NCBI GenBank assembly: GCA_947623455.1
Contig: OX392536.1
Location: 13,449,282-13,513,281 of the forward strand
Direction: 5' to 3'
Length of the DNA stretch: 64,000 nt
Source of the DNA: Mimachlamys varia
Lineage: Eukaryota; Mollusca; Bivalvia; Pectinida; Pectinidae
Part shown: piece by piece, positions 1 through 12,075 of the stretch
Numbering within the stretch: the first letter of the stretch is position 1
How the letters are laid out: each line of letters begins with the position of its first letter
Made by a program: the position numbers and the translations under genes
Notes under the pieces: model-generated
Database searches by the model: none
The model's input: the letters and a program-made list of their open reading frames with translations, nothing else
Told to the model about the DNA's origin: nothing

Positions 1-1670
1 TCGCGTTATTACAGCATGTCCCTACCGCGTTATTACAGCAAGTCCCTACCGCGTTATTACACTATGTCCCTACCGCGTTATTACAGCATGTCCCTACCGC
101 GTTATTACAGCATGTCCCTTCCGCTTTATTACACTATGTCCCTATCGCCTTATTACAGCATGTCCCTACCGCGTTATTACAGCAAGTCCCTACCGCGTTA
201 TTACACTATGTCCCTACAGCGTTATTACAGCAAGTCCCTACCGCGTTATTACAGCATGTCCCTACCGCGTTATTACAGAAAGTCCCTACCGCGTTATTAC
301 AGCAAGTCCCTATCGCGTTATTACAGCATGTCCCTACCGCGTTATTACAGCAAGTCCCTACCGCGTTATTACACTATGTCCCTACCGCGTTATTACAGCA
401 TGTCCCTACCGCGTTATTACAGCATGTCCCTTCCGCTTTATTACACTATGTCCCTATCGCCTTATTACAGCATGTCCCTACCGCGTTATTACAGCAAGTC
501 CCTACCGCGTTATTACACTATGTCCCTACAGCGTTATTACAGCAAGTCCCTACCGCGTTATTACAGCATGTCCCTTCCGCTTTATTACACTATGTCCCTA
601 CCGCGTTATTACAGCATGTCCCTACCGCGTTATTACAGCAAGTCCCTACCGCGTTATTACACTATATCCCTACCGCGTTATTACAGCAAGTCCCTACCGC
701 GTTATTACAGCATTTCCCTACCGCGTTATTACAGCATGTCCCTTCCGCTTATTACAGCATGTCCCTTCCGCTTTATTACAGCAAGTCCCTACCGTGTTAT
801 TACAGCATGTCCCTACCGCTTTTTACATTATGTCCATTCTGCTTTATTACAGCAAGTCCCTACCGCGTTATTACACTATGTCCCTACCGCGTTATTACAG
901 CATGTCCCTACCGCGTTATTACAGCATGTCCCTACCGCGTTATTACAGCAAGTCCCTACCGCGTTATTACAGCAAGTCCCTATCGCGTTATTACAGCATG
1001 TCCCTACCGCGTTATTACAGCAAGTCCCTACCGCGTTATTACACTATGTCCCTACCGCGTTATTACAGCATGTCCCTACCGCGTTATTACAGCATGTCCC
1101 TTCCGCTTTATTACACTATGTCCCTATCGCCTTATTACAGCATGTCCCTACCGCGTTATTACAGCAAGTCCCTACCGCGTTATTACACTATGTCCCTACA
1201 GCGTTATTACAGCATGTCCCTACCGCGTTATTACAGCAAGTCCCTACCGCGTTATTACAGCATGTCCCTTCCGCTTTATTACACTATGTCCCTACCGCGT
1301 TATTACAGCAAGTGCCTACCGCGTTATTACAGCAAGTCCCTACCGCGTTATTACACTATATCCCTACCGCGTTATTACAGCAAGTCCCTACCGCGTTATT
1401 ACAGCATTTCCCTACCGCGCTATTACAGCATGTCCCTTCCGCTTTATTACAGCATGTCCCTTCCGCTTTATTACAGCAAGTCCCTACCGTGTTATTACAG
1501 CATGTACCTACCGCTTTTTACATTATGTCCCTTCTGCTTTATTACAGCAAGTCCCTACCGCGTTATTACACTATGTCTTTTCCGCTTTATTACAGCAAGT
1601 CCCTACCGCGTTATTACACTATGTCTTTTCCGCTTTATTACAGCAAGTCCCTACCGCGTTATTACACTAT
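1..1670. repeat. 24-bp tandem array, about 69 copies, truncated by the window edge
   Basis: The unit reads gcgttattacagcatgtccc plus tacc (24 bp), with recurrent aagtccc and actatgtccc variants. Because 24 is a multiple of 3 and the unit lacks stops, a frame encoding an MSLPRYYS-type octapeptide runs across the whole array and into unrelated sequence (605 codons). Higher-order copies are visible: a marker variant recurs 312 bp (13 units) apart, and the ctttttacattatg variant at about 820 recurs about 695 bp later. Confidence 0.97.
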
Positions 1671-2141
1671 TAGCGTGGTCCATTTAGCGGAACGTTCCGG
1701 TTGTGTCAACTTGGAACTGGTCTGTGAAATGGAACAGAACGTGCCGAATTCCGTTCTTGCGGGTGAAAATCTAATAATCGAAAATGAAAAAGCAACAACT
1801 TTTCCGGAAATAACCAAAACGGTTCCGTCATAATACCGCAAAACAATGCGAGTAATCCCTTTTAATTACACATTTTACACACTATGATGCCACTTGGAGA
1901 TGGTAGTGATATATTTTACTGGTGAAATGTTGTTTAACTGGTTATAGTTAGGACTATTTACATTTATTGAACATTTAAAACGAAAACCTTTCACTGGCCG
2001 CCATATTGGATCCAACTTGATACCCTAAAATGAGACGTTCCAGACGAACCGGTTCGTTCCTGCGGAACGTCGTGTACCATTAAGCAGAACGTCTGGTTCT
2101 TTCCGGAACAACCGGAACGTTCCGCTAAATGGAACACGCTA
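1671..2141. mobile_element. Inverted-repeat (MITE/foldback-like) element inserted in the 24-bp array
   Basis: The 34-bp ends 1671-1704 and 2108-2141 are inverted copies with one mismatch (tagcgtg[g/t]tccatttagc..., core GGAACGTTCCG). The inside is rich in GGAAC/GTTCC palindromes. The 24-bp satellite resumes on the right side at about 2150. No transposase frame is present, so it is non-autonomous. I could not define a clean target-site duplication. Confidence 0.75.
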
Positions 2142-2149
2142 TAAGTCAC

Positions 2150-2211
2150 TATCGCGTTATTACAGCATGTCCCTACCGCGTTATTACAGCAAGTCCTTAC
2201 CGCGTTATTCC
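2150..2211. repeat. Orphan copies of the 24-bp satellite
   Basis: About 2.5 units of the same 24-bp repeat lie directly right of the inverted-repeat element, showing that the element sits within the array or at its edge. Confidence 0.9.
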
Positions 2212-2216
2212 TCAAT

Positions 2217-2320
2217 TATATATACAGTACTGTTTCTCCATAATTTATATCAAACTATTCCTCAACATTTTTTTTCAGTGCTGTTTTTTCATTATTTATA
2301 TCAAACTATTCATCAGCAGT
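2217..2320. repeat. Two-copy ~54-bp repeat
   Basis: The phrase tatatcaaactattc(c/a)tca recurs at about 2246 and 2300, within two similar T-rich units between the 24-bp and 30-bp arrays. Confidence 0.6.
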
Positions 2321-2324
2321 ATAT

Positions 2325-3512
2325 GCATAAAACACAAAGTGTTAATCCTAGCATACATTACAAAGTGTTAATCCTAGCATAAAACACAAAGTGTTAATCC
2401 TAGCATACATTACAAAGTGTTAATCCTAGCATAAAACACACACAAAGTGTTAATCCTAGCATAAAACACAAACAAAGTGTTTATCTTAGAATAAAGCACA
2501 AACAAAGTGTTAATCCTAGCATAACACACAAAAAAAGTGTTAATCCTAGCATACATTACAAAGTGTTAATCCTAGCATAAAACACACACAAAGTGTTTAT
2601 CTTAGCATAAAACACAAACAAAGTGTTAATCCTAGCATAACACACAAAGTGTTCATCCTAGCATACATTACAAAGTATTAATCCTAGCATAAAACACAAA
2701 CAAAGTGTTAATCCTAGCATAAAACACAAACAAAGTGTTAATCCTAGCATCAAACACAAACAAAGTGTTAATCCTAGCATAACACACAAACAAAGTGTTA
2801 ATCCTAGCATACATTACAAAGTATTAATCCTAGCATAAAACACAAACAAAGTATTAATCCTAGCATAAAACACAAACAAAGTGTTTATCCTAGCATAAAA
2901 CACAAACAAAGTGTTAATCCTAGAATACATTACAAAGTGTTAATCCTAGCATAAAACACAACAACGTGTTAATCCTAGCATAAAACACAAACAAAGTGTT
3001 AATCCTAGCATAAAACACAAACAAAGTGTTAATCCTAGCATAAAACACAAACAAAATGTTAATCCTAGCATAAAACACAAACAAAGTGTTAATCCTAGCA
3101 TAAAACACAGTCAAAGGGTTAATCCTAGCATACATTACAAAGTATTAATCCTAGCATAACACACAAACAAAGTGTTAATCCTAGCATAAAACACAAACAA
3201 AGTGTTAATCCTAGCATAAAACACAAACAAAATGTTAATCCTAGCATAAAACACAAACAAAGTGTTAATCCTAGCATAAAACACAGTCAAAGGGTTAATC
3301 CTAGCATACATTACAAAGTATTAATCCTAGCATAAAACACAAACAAAGTGTTCATCCTAGCATAAAACACAAACAAAGTGTTAATCTTAGCATAAAACAC
3401 AAACAAAATGTTAATCCTAGCATAAAACACAAACAAAGTGTTAATCCTAGCATAAAACACAAACAAAATGTTAATCATAGCATAAAACACAAACAAAGTG
3501 TTAATCCTAGCA
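2325..3512. repeat. 30-bp tandem array, about 40 copies
   Basis: The unit is acaaagtgttaatcctagca plus taaaacacaa. A shorter variant unit with catacattacaaagt is interspersed. Reverse-strand open frames (FYARINTLFV-type repeats) are array products. Confidence 0.95.
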
Positions 3513-4600
3513 TGAAACCTAATGCCTGTATATACTAGACTGGTGTTTTAACTCGGGATAGAAACCTCATAAAAACATCCCGAAAAAAATTCCCGTTAAT
3601 TACCGAGCTTTAAACACGTGTTATAGAGTGTTGGTTAAATTTGATAGCTGTATTCAATATGATCCACATTTACCAATGTAAAAACAATCACAGAATTACA
3701 GCAATTCTATGATGTGACGGAGCTCGGAGGGGTTGTTGGGAGGTTCACAGGGGGCCCTCCGTACAGCAAATGACTTGTCATTGACAGAAAGAGCCACTAT
3801 CTAATTGGTCGTTTGTATGCCGGCAACAGTAATTGGAGTTGAACATTGCATAATGACTAGGTTTCGCTCATCAAACTACCAGATGAGAAATACCAAATGG
3901 TTTTCTTTTAGAGCTTGATCACTTATAATTCAGGTCTAGATGCGGTGGAGTTTGTCACGAGCTTTAATCACCAGAGTCGAATGTTCTATCAATTAATGCT
4001 CACAATTGATGCCTTGTCCATCTTCTCCCTTACCCAATAATCAAGCTGAAACACGCGCTTAGACAATGGGATTAATTTGAAAGCAATAACGCTAAAATGT
4101 AAATTCTGGAGAATTGTAGTGAGTTAGGAATCGATCCCCGGGCCACCTTAAGACAAAGCAGTTTCTAGTTATAATAATGTGGAGAACACGACTTCTAAGG
4201 GTAGTGAAGCGATATTTAAATTTGGCAATGAATCTTGTAAAGCGGGCAACGAAAGAGTTCGCCCAACCTTCCATCATGTCGGGAGAAACATTCGGTCGTC
4301 AGTAGAGAGAAGGTTAAAAAACTAAATCGATTATATATATGATGTAACAGGTGGGGATTATAGTCGTTTTTGTAGCAACAAAATCATTTGAACTGTCACC
4401 GGCTCTAAGAGAGGCCAATACATCACGTGACTGGCGGGTATTGGTCGTGTGCGGCGTGCATCTGGCTAACATCAACCCACGGCATCGATGTACTTTGCCG
4501 TGGGCACCACAAAATGGCATTGACGTACATTTATCATCGGTCGGAACATAACAGGAGGTGCACAATAGCATGTAGGTAGCAATAGACTAGGTTATCATAA
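3513..4600. other. Single-copy-looking non-coding sequence
   Basis: No coding exon, RNA gene or tandem repeat recognised. A GC-richer stretch at 3720-3830 contains tgacttgtcattgacag and gccggcaacagtaattgg. Short open frames at 4092-4571 lack coding character. Confidence 0.5.
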
Positions 4601-4760
4601 TGTAATGAATACACCGGTCTGTACAATAACCCACATCATTATAGAGTTTATCATATTTACGTAAACTGTAATGAATACACCGGTCTGTACAATAACCCAC
4701 ACAATTATAGAGTTTATCATATTTACGTAAACTGTAATAAATACAACGGTCTGTAACGGT
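4601..4760. repeat. 66-bp tandem repeat, 2.4 copies
   Basis: The start phrase tgtaatgaatacaccggtct occurs at 4601 and 4667, with a third variant at 4733, so the period is exactly 66. Confidence 0.9.
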
Positions 4761-5126
4761 ATGGTAATCTCTATTTGTAAAAATACAAATCTCAATTAAT
4801 TTCATATGAGTATAGTGGTACGGTACATAATATACACACTTATGTAGTACACGATTTGAAATTGATCATAACTATGTAGTTTAAGTCTTTTTTCTAAATT
4901 GAAAACAAAAGGGGTTTTACGCACCTGACCATTTTGCTTCTACATTAGTTTAGACATTTTGGATTCCCACCTTTTGGCTCCTAGCATCACTGAAGAGTCT
5001 TAGGAGGACAAAACAGATGTATGATGTTTGACTAAATTTAAAAGGTGCAGCATATGTGTGTGTGCTACGTCATCATCAACACTCAACACTCAACATTCAA
5101 CGTCATCAGTAAGATCAGTCCTCTTG

Positions 5127-5127
<1 letters not shown>
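4761..5127. other. AT-rich sequence, nothing recognised
   Basis: No gene or element seen. A short cactcaacactcaacattcaa repeat precedes the microsatellite. Confidence 0.5.
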
Positions 5128-5167
<40 letters not shown>

Positions 5168-5177
5168 CCATCATCAC

Positions 5178-5208
<31 letters not shown>
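5128..5208. repeat. (ATC)n trinucleotide microsatellite
   Basis: About 27 ATC units with two ATCACC interruptions. It reads as poly-His, poly-Ser or poly-Asp depending on frame and strand; no coding gene is implied. Confidence 0.95.
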
Positions 5209-5439
5209 GCCATGGTCACTTTCATCAATCTCTTCATTTATCATCTTTATCAAGACCCAAAACATATTGCTTCATAATGAGAAATATAAAGATTATCGAT
5301 TGTATAATATATTTTTTATTGTTTCCCATGCCAGAAATAAATGCTTCTTTGTTGAAAGTAAGCGGAATCAGTAGAACTTTTGCCAAATATTATCAAAAAG
5401 TTTCTACTTTTGAGACACCCATATCTGGTTAATCTCAAA

Positions 5440-6012
5440 ATTTTAACCTTAAAATGGTCTAAAATGTTTAGGTTTAAGTAGTTCTAAACAACACCTAAAC
5501 CATTGAAGTTATATGTCAAGGTAGTTTTTACTGAAAAACTTTGCTCAGCATCTTTCAAAACGGCTTCCACTCAAATAACATCTCTCTAGACCTCAACGGT
5601 ATTTTAGAAGTGAACTCAAGGTTTTGACATATTTGACTTCTGTAACCTTGAACGTAGGTCAAAGTGATTTATTTTCACAAACTTTGTTTCGTTCCTTCCA
5701 AGGATGCTACCAACTAAATATCATGTCACTAGGCTTTTCCGTATTCCAGAAGAAGTCATTTAAATGTTTTAACAGGTTTGATCCTTGTTACTTTGAATGA
5801 AGGTCAATATCATTTTATTTTGCACCCTTTATCGGGTGTCTTCGCAGGAACCATACAGCCAAATAGTATGCTTCTACGCCTTTTGGTTTATCAAATGTAG
5901 TTGTTTAAAAATTATAACATATTTCACCCTGTGACCTTGAATATGGGTCAAGGTCATTTCTTTTCCCAAACATAGTCAGGATTCATCCAAAACACCTTTC
6001 AGCCAAATAGTG
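5440..6012. repeat. Degenerate ~165-bp interspersed/tandem repeat
   Basis: At least three diverged units share phrases such as tgaccttgaa...ggtcaaggtcat, cagccaaatagt and acgccttttggtttatcaaa. The same family recurs at 9880-10310. Confidence 0.7.
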
Positions 6013-6019
6013 TGCCAAA

Positions 6020-6840
6020 AAGAATACGAAAGCGTTAACAAAATCATAATCTGAACTCAAAATCAATTAAACCAGGTGCAAAATATGAACAAAGGAAAGA
6101 TTTACATGGAGACCCTTGTAAATGTGGAAGAGAATAAGACCAGGTGTTCCGGTAGAGTAAGCGTTTTCTGCTTCATCGACGACACCGCCATGTAAATTTG
6201 TGTCACATCCAAGTAAGCATCAATCCTCAAAATGAGAACCGAGTCATCATTGTCATCACAACAAGTAATTGTTGAGTCACTAATGAGCATACTCAAAAAC
6301 GACCATCTTCATATCACTTAAATATACAGAATATTTCTCAATGAGATAAAGATGCACATAGTTCTGATCAACCTTTATCTCTGGAATCCTTGCATTGTAA
6401 GTTTGTTTGTCAGCAGTCGACATCGATCATGAAAATTCATAAATTTAGAGCAAGCCCTAGAATATCGAACCAACTGCGACATGTAAACAACATAGGTTAG
6501 AGAAGCATGGGTGTTACTATAAAGAAATATTTACGATCGGAAAATTGAAATCAACACGTTTATCGTAAAGCTTAGTAGTAAGCTGTCCATGTTGGTCGTA
6601 GTTTAGTAGAGATCGAGGTAAGCAGCTGATGTAAAAGAGTCTGGTGTGTCCTTTATTTCAAGTTCAGAACGATATATACATATGTACGATCGACGTGGCC
6701 AGCAAACTTCATGTTGTTAATAGACAATACAGCATCAATATATCTGAGAGTAAAATTAAAAGATTTGGCAAGGTTTTTGTTACCTGTCCTGATTAGCTCT
6801 TCCACAAATTCAGCCTCGTATGAAAACAAAATCAAAGTTC
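6020..6840 (-). mobile_element. Penelope-like retroelement relic: RT C-terminal half and 3' tail
   Basis: On the minus strand, 6835 to about 6653 encodes an RT segment with SFNFTLRYIDAVLSINNMKF. The catalytic YIDD expected in this family reads YIDA (codon at 6731-6733), and stops follow. Out-of-frame downstream pieces still read SAAYLDLY and VVYMSQLVRYSRACSKF, typical of the palm/thumb region of bivalve elements with RT and GIY-YIG. The 3' tail (about 6300 to 6020) matches the tails at 39.7, 40.3 and 44.2 kb. It is inactive: several frameshifts and stops, and no endonuclease part. Confidence 0.8.
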
Positions 6841-7354
6841 TGAATGTACTGAAACGCTAAAACTTCAAACAATAGTATGTATATTTCGACAGCTATTGAA
6901 GTGTTTTTGTTGTATGGGTTACTAAGTTTCGATATCAGAAAGTTTCAGAATAGGGATTAGGTAAGTATTTAGAGTAAACCCAATGACATGCGAGTTGTTT
7001 AGATTGACGAGTTGTATTTCAAGCTACATGTACAATTTAGTGCAGTGCTTTAACAATTTAACTAAAATATCATTTTTTATTGCAAATGAATATTGATCCA
7101 TTTACAGGGAAGCGAATGTGTTTATTTTAATATATGCACTGAAATAAATGGTATGAGGATGTTAGACACGAAATAAAACAAAGCAAAATATCACAACCGA
7201 GATCCAATGGAAATGCAAGATGACGATTAAATACGGGAGCATTGGCAGAGACATATACTGGTTTGTTTCAATAATAAATCGTCTGTTATTGTATGGTAAT
7301 AAAAGTTTGCATTATGACGTAGACGTATCATACCAACCTAAAAGTATGATTAAT
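6841..7354. other. AT-rich non-coding sequence
   Basis: No gene, array or element recognised. Confidence 0.5.
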
Positions 7355-8290
7355 GTGTGGCAAGTTTTAATTGTACATAGGATTTAGATCGTCTACTTGC
7401 GTCGAGCTAGAGATAATGTCCCTTAAATTGTATTGTTACAAAGGGTTAAAGCCTATGTAAGTCCTCTCCCTTGGTGGTACATGTATCCATATGGACGTTG
7501 TATTATATACAATGTAATTGCAAATATTAAATAATAAAGATTATTTTGTCAATTACTAATCATAATCATAAAAACATGTGTAACATTTGGCGTTAGAACT
7601 ATTTAACAATGCAACTTTGTGAATTTAATTCTAATATAATCAACATATTGAAAAATTGTGATAAAGTCTGCATATTTTAATATAGAGAAAAGTTATGGGA
7701 GTTTAATGTTTAGATACCTATATATCTAATAATTTGATCACAAAATCATTTGCTTATTTATTTCAAGTCATTTCTATCTATGTATTGTTTTAACTTCCAA
7801 CGCCAATTCTGTATATAGATGTATTAACAAATTATATGTACAAATAGTGGAATATCATAGGGTATGAACAGGGTATGGGTAGGGGTTGGGGTGAGGGGTT
7901 GGGGGTAACTCCCATAACAATATTATAATTATGATATATTTGCATATTGTTTATATATATAACCTAGTGATCGAGGGTTGATCCCCGGTGGAAGCACACT
8001 ATTCTCTTCCCTGTTATAAATGGTGTCCGTGGCCCTCCCTGCGGTGACAGAGGAGTTAGAATCTAGGTTGTGGTGTTCGGGGGTGAACACATTTAAAAAG
8101 GGAGGAGGAGTAGTGTGGACATTTTTGATTGTACATATGATTTAGGTCGCCTTCGAGCTAGAGGGAATTTTCCTTTAGCTGTGAGGTAGAGCGTCCGACT
8201 AGGAACTTGGAGATCGAGGGTTTGATTCCCGGTGGAAGCACACTATTTTCTTTCTTGTTACAAATGAAAACGGATGTAATGTAGCAATTT
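7355..8290 (+). mobile_element. tRNA-like SINE-type repeats, two partial copies
   Basis: Segment 8176-8245 has a tRNA-like layout: gaggtagagcgtccgacta (A-box/D-arm side) and gatcgagggtttgattcccg (B-box GGTTTGATTCC). A second partial copy with gatcgagggttgatccccgg followed by tggaagcacactattct lies at 7966-8005. The sequence upstream of each is also related (ttgtacatagatttag-type phrase at 7370 and 8128, followed by gagctagag). It does not fold as an intact tRNA gene, so a tRNA-derived SINE is more likely. Confidence 0.55.
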
Positions 8291-8599
8291 AAACATTTCG
8301 TTTCATTTCGTTCTATATCATATCGCATAAAAGGTATTATGTCGTATGTAGAAAACCAAATGCGACACGTTTCATTAATTTATATAAATCATATGTCATA
8401 TACATTTAAGACATCTGATAGTTATAAGAGTCTCCCGTGCATCAGAGAACTTAAATAGCAAGAACAACATCTCTGTATGAACATTAAACAATAGATCCCA
8501 GAAAGATCTTGGTGCCCACCATAGACAATCTTCATTTGTTCTACAAAAGTGGGATCTTTTCCCTTTTTTCTTCTTAAGAAAAGGCATTATTAATTGAAA

Positions 8600-9230
8600 T
8601 ATGGTAGCCTATGAGCTAAAATTCCAAGATGGCCGTCGGTCGTTCATTTTGTTATTTCTGATCGGCCCTAAAAACAAAATAGCACAACTATAAGGACCAA
8701 GAGGAACATACATATGAAATTTGAGAAAGATCCATGTATACATGTACCTACCTCTCAAAAGAAAAAAAAAAGCTTACAAACTTTAAATGTCGAAATTCAG
8801 GATGGCGGCTTGTCAGACATTTTGTTTTTCTGATCAGTCTCAAAATCTCTCAATGGGCACAACTACGCACGAAAGTGAAAACTACATATGGAATTGGAGA
8901 AAGATCCATCCATTACTTCTTTAAGAAATAGTGATTTCAATCTTTCAATGTCGAAGTCAAAGATGGCTGTTTTTCAGCCATTTTGTTTTTCTGATAAGTT
9001 ACAAAATCAAAAGGGCATAACAGTAGAGAACAAGGGAACTTACATATGAAATATGAGAAAAATCCCTTTAGCAGTTGTCAATTAGTTAACAATCTTTCAA
9101 TGCCTAAATCAAAGATGACCGCATTTCCGGCATTTTGTTTTTACTGATCGGTATGAAATCAAACGGGCATAACTAAGCACAATTGAAACCTACATATATG
9201 CAATTTGAGAAACTGACTGAAAAAGTTTTT
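8600..9230. repeat. Degenerate ~150-170-bp tandem repeat, four units
   Basis: Units start with (a)agatggc near 8626, 8800, 8961 and 9113. Each contains cattttgttttt/ctgat, a gcataact/gcacaact phrase and acatatgaaatttgagaaa. Spacing is 152-173 bp. Families like this are widespread in bivalve non-coding DNA. Confidence 0.75.
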
Positions 9231-9494
9231 AACACAATAAAAAAACTTTAGGTTAACATTATCGTTCGGAGGAAGGTGAATGAATCATTGAAAGTTAGCA
9301 CAGTGGATATTAGATATAAAATAAAAGGATTCGCAAACATATCTCTCGTTACAAATGAAAGTTCGAACTATCCAATTTATCATAAAATATCACAGTAAAC
9401 AGTCAAATTGTTGTTCCAAAAGAACGACGGCCTATTACGATATCTTTACCAAGCTGGAGAAAAATAATGGTATGCAGATATGTCATATTCACTT
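9231..9494. other. Non-coding sequence, nothing recognised
   Basis: No repeat or gene seen. Confidence 0.4.
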
Positions 9495-9850
9495 ACATTT
9501 CTAGGCATAATTATCAATAATCAAGTTCATATACAAAGCAGGGAAATTTTCATGAATATTGGCCGTGAGGTAAATTGTATGGTAGTGTACGGGTGGATAA
9601 ATCAAATGGTTTGACCGAAAAGACATTTTAAGGAGGGGTGTCAAAGATTGATCAAAAGATCTTTCGAGTTTTTCAAAATCCACATCCCATTAATTCCACT
9701 TCTGGAGCATACAGTGTCACAATAAGACTGAAGCCCTGATTTTATGGTACTAAGAATGGTAGTAAGAAGTTTTGATAATGGCTTGGTCGAGCAATTAGCA
9801 GAGCCAGCGAAAAAACGTAGTGTAGTTTTGGTATACAAAAATGACAAGGT
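9495..9850 (-). mobile_element. Penelope-like retroelement relic: RT N-terminal part
   Basis: The minus-strand frame 9847-9641 contains FAGSANCSTKPLSKLL, GLQSYCDTVCSRSGING and MWILKNSKDLL, the conserved early RT region of the same family as the relic at 6.0-6.8 kb. A frameshift near 9650 moves the continuation to another frame. It is a fragment of about 350 bp with no active-site motif retained. Confidence 0.75.
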
Positions 9851-9879
9851 AGGTAAGTGTCTTACTCATTAACCGGTAC

Positions 9880-10310
9880 TTCGAAAGACTGTAATACAGA
9901 ATAAGTCGTTTAAGAGTTTTAGCAGATTTGACTCCTGTGACATTGAATATTGGAGAAGGTAATTTCGTTACGCAAACGTTGTCAGGCTTCATCAAAGGAA
10001 CCTTTCAGCCAAAAATGCCCATACGCCTTTTGATTTATCAGATATCTATGACCTTGAATTCAGGTCAAGGTCGTTTCTTTTCGCATTTTTGGGGCTTCAT
10101 CCATGGAACCTTTCAGCAAATTATACTTTTAGGCCTTTTGGTTTATCAAAACAAGTTGTTTCAATGTTTTAAATTATTACACTCTGTGACCTTAAAGATG
10201 AGTCCATGTCATTGATTTTCGCAATCTTTGCCACCCTCATTGAAAGAACCTTTCAGTCAAATAGCATGCATATACTCCTTTTGATTATTTATAAGAGGTC
10301 GTTTAAGGTG
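9880..10310. repeat. Second block of the degenerate GACCTTGAA-type repeat
   Basis: Three diverged units of about 130 bp share gtgacattgaat/gaccttgaattcaggtcaag, cctttcagccaaa and acgccttttgatttatc with the block at 5.4-6.0 kb. Confidence 0.7.
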
Positions 10311-10394
10311 AGCTAGCAAGATGCTCAATGTACTTGCATGGCTCACCTGGTATCGATCTCTTGTAACCTGTAACCCCAAAGATCATCTGTGTGC

Positions 10395-12075
10395 CTTCAC
10401 AGTGTTTCCCCAGTATTTAGCTTTGTGTACTGTCAGAGATCTGTATGCCTTCACAGTGTTTCCCCAGCCGTGTGTACTGTCAGAGATCTGTATGCCTTCA
10501 CAGTGTTTCCCCAGCCGTGTGTACTGTCAGAGATCTGTATGCCTTCACAGTGTTTCCCCAGCCGTGTGTACTGTCAGAGATCTGTATGCCGTCACAGTGT
10601 TTCCCCAGCCGTGTGTACTGTCAGAGATCTGTATGCCTTCACAGTGTTTCCCCAGTATTTAGCTTTGTGTACTGTCAGAGATCTGTATGCCTTCACAGTG
10701 TTTCCCCAGCCGTGTGTACTGTCAGAGATCTGTATGCCTTCACAGTGTATCCCCAGCCGTGTGTACTGTCAGAGATCTGTATGCCGTCACAGTGTTTCCC
10801 CAGCCGTGTGTACTGTCAGAGACCTGTATGTCTTCACAATGTTTCCCCAGTCGTGTGTACTGTCAGAGATCTGTATGCCTTCACAGTGTTTCCCCAGTCA
10901 TGTGTACTGTCAGAGATCTGTATGCCTTCACAGTGTTTCCCCAGTCATGTGTACTGTCAGAGATCTGTATGTCTACACAGTGTTTCCTCAGTCGTGTGTA
11001 CTGTCAGAGATCTGCATGTCTACACAGTGTTTCCCCAGTCGTGTGTACTGTCAGAGATCTGTATGCCTTCACAGTGTATCCCCAGCCGTGTGTACTGTCA
11101 GAGATCTGTATGCCGTCACAGTGTTTCCCCAGCCGTGTGTACTGTCAGAGACCTGTATGTCTTCACAATGTTTCCCCAGTCGTGTGTACTGTCAGAGATA
11201 TGTATGCCTTCACAGTGTTTCCCCAGTCATGTGTACTGTCAGAGATCTGTATGCCTTCACAGTGTTTCCCAAGCCATGTGTACTGTCAGAGATCTGTATG
11301 TCTACACAGTGTTTCCCCAGTCGTGTGTACTGTCAGAGATCTGTATGCCTTCACAGTGTATCCCCAGCCGTGTGTACTGTCAGAGATCTGTATGCCGTCA
11401 CAGTGTTTCCCCAGCCGTGTGTACTGTCAGAGACCTGTATGTCTTCACAATGTTTCCCCAGTCGTGTGTACTGTCAGAGATCTGTATGCCTTCACAGTGT
11501 TTCCCCAGTCATGTGTACTGTCAGAGATCTGTATGTCTACACAGTGTTTCCCCAGTCGTGTGTACTGTCAGAGATCTGCATGTCTACACAGTGTTTCCCC
11601 AGTCGTGTGTACTGTCAGAGATCTGTATGCCTTCACAGTGTTTCCCCAGCCGTGTGTACTGTCAGAGATCTGTTTGCCTTCACAGTGTTTCCCAAGCCAT
11701 GTGTACTGTCATATATCTGTATGCTTTCACAGTGTTTCCCCAGCCGTGTGTACTGTCAGAGACCTGTATGCCTTCACAGTGTTTCCCCAGCCGTGTGTAC
11801 TGTCAGAGACCTGTATGCCTTCACAGTGTTTTTCCAGCCGTGTGTACTGTCATAGACCTGTATGCCTTCAGTGTTTTCCCAGCCATGTGTACTGTCAGAG
11901 ATCTGTATGTCTACACAGTGTTTCCCCAGTCGTGTGTACTGTCAGAGACCTGTATGCCTTCACAGTGTTTCCCCGGCCGTGTGTACTGTCAGAGATATGT
12001 ATGCTTCACTTTCACAGTGTTTCCCCAGCCGTGTGTACTGTCAGAGATCTGTATGCCTTCACAGTGTTTCCCCAG
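10395..12075. repeat. 47-bp tandem array, about 36 copies
   Basis: The unit is ttcacagtgtttccccagcc followed by gtgtgtactgtcagagatctg and tatgc (47 bp). It lacks stops in all three + frames, so three overlapping frames of 467-559 codons run through it. Higher-order structure is clear: the variant cagtgtatccccagccgtg occurs at about 10742, 11071 and 11353, spacings near 329 (7 units) and 282 (6 units). Confidence 0.97.

Noticed and set aside
16..1833. 605-codon open frame with MSLPRYYS repeats
   Set aside because: It is a read-through of the 24-bp satellite into an inverted-repeat element. Indels shift its reading, equal frames exist in parallel, and no domain or start context is present.
4110..4160. 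Minus-strand tRNA or SINE B-box (ggatcgattcc)
   Set aside because: No matching A-box at the right distance and no cloverleaf; a single short match is not enough.
5028..5432. Poly-His (and poly-Ser, poly-Asp) proteins
   Set aside because: Produced by the (ATC)n microsatellite in different frames; flanks lack coding features.
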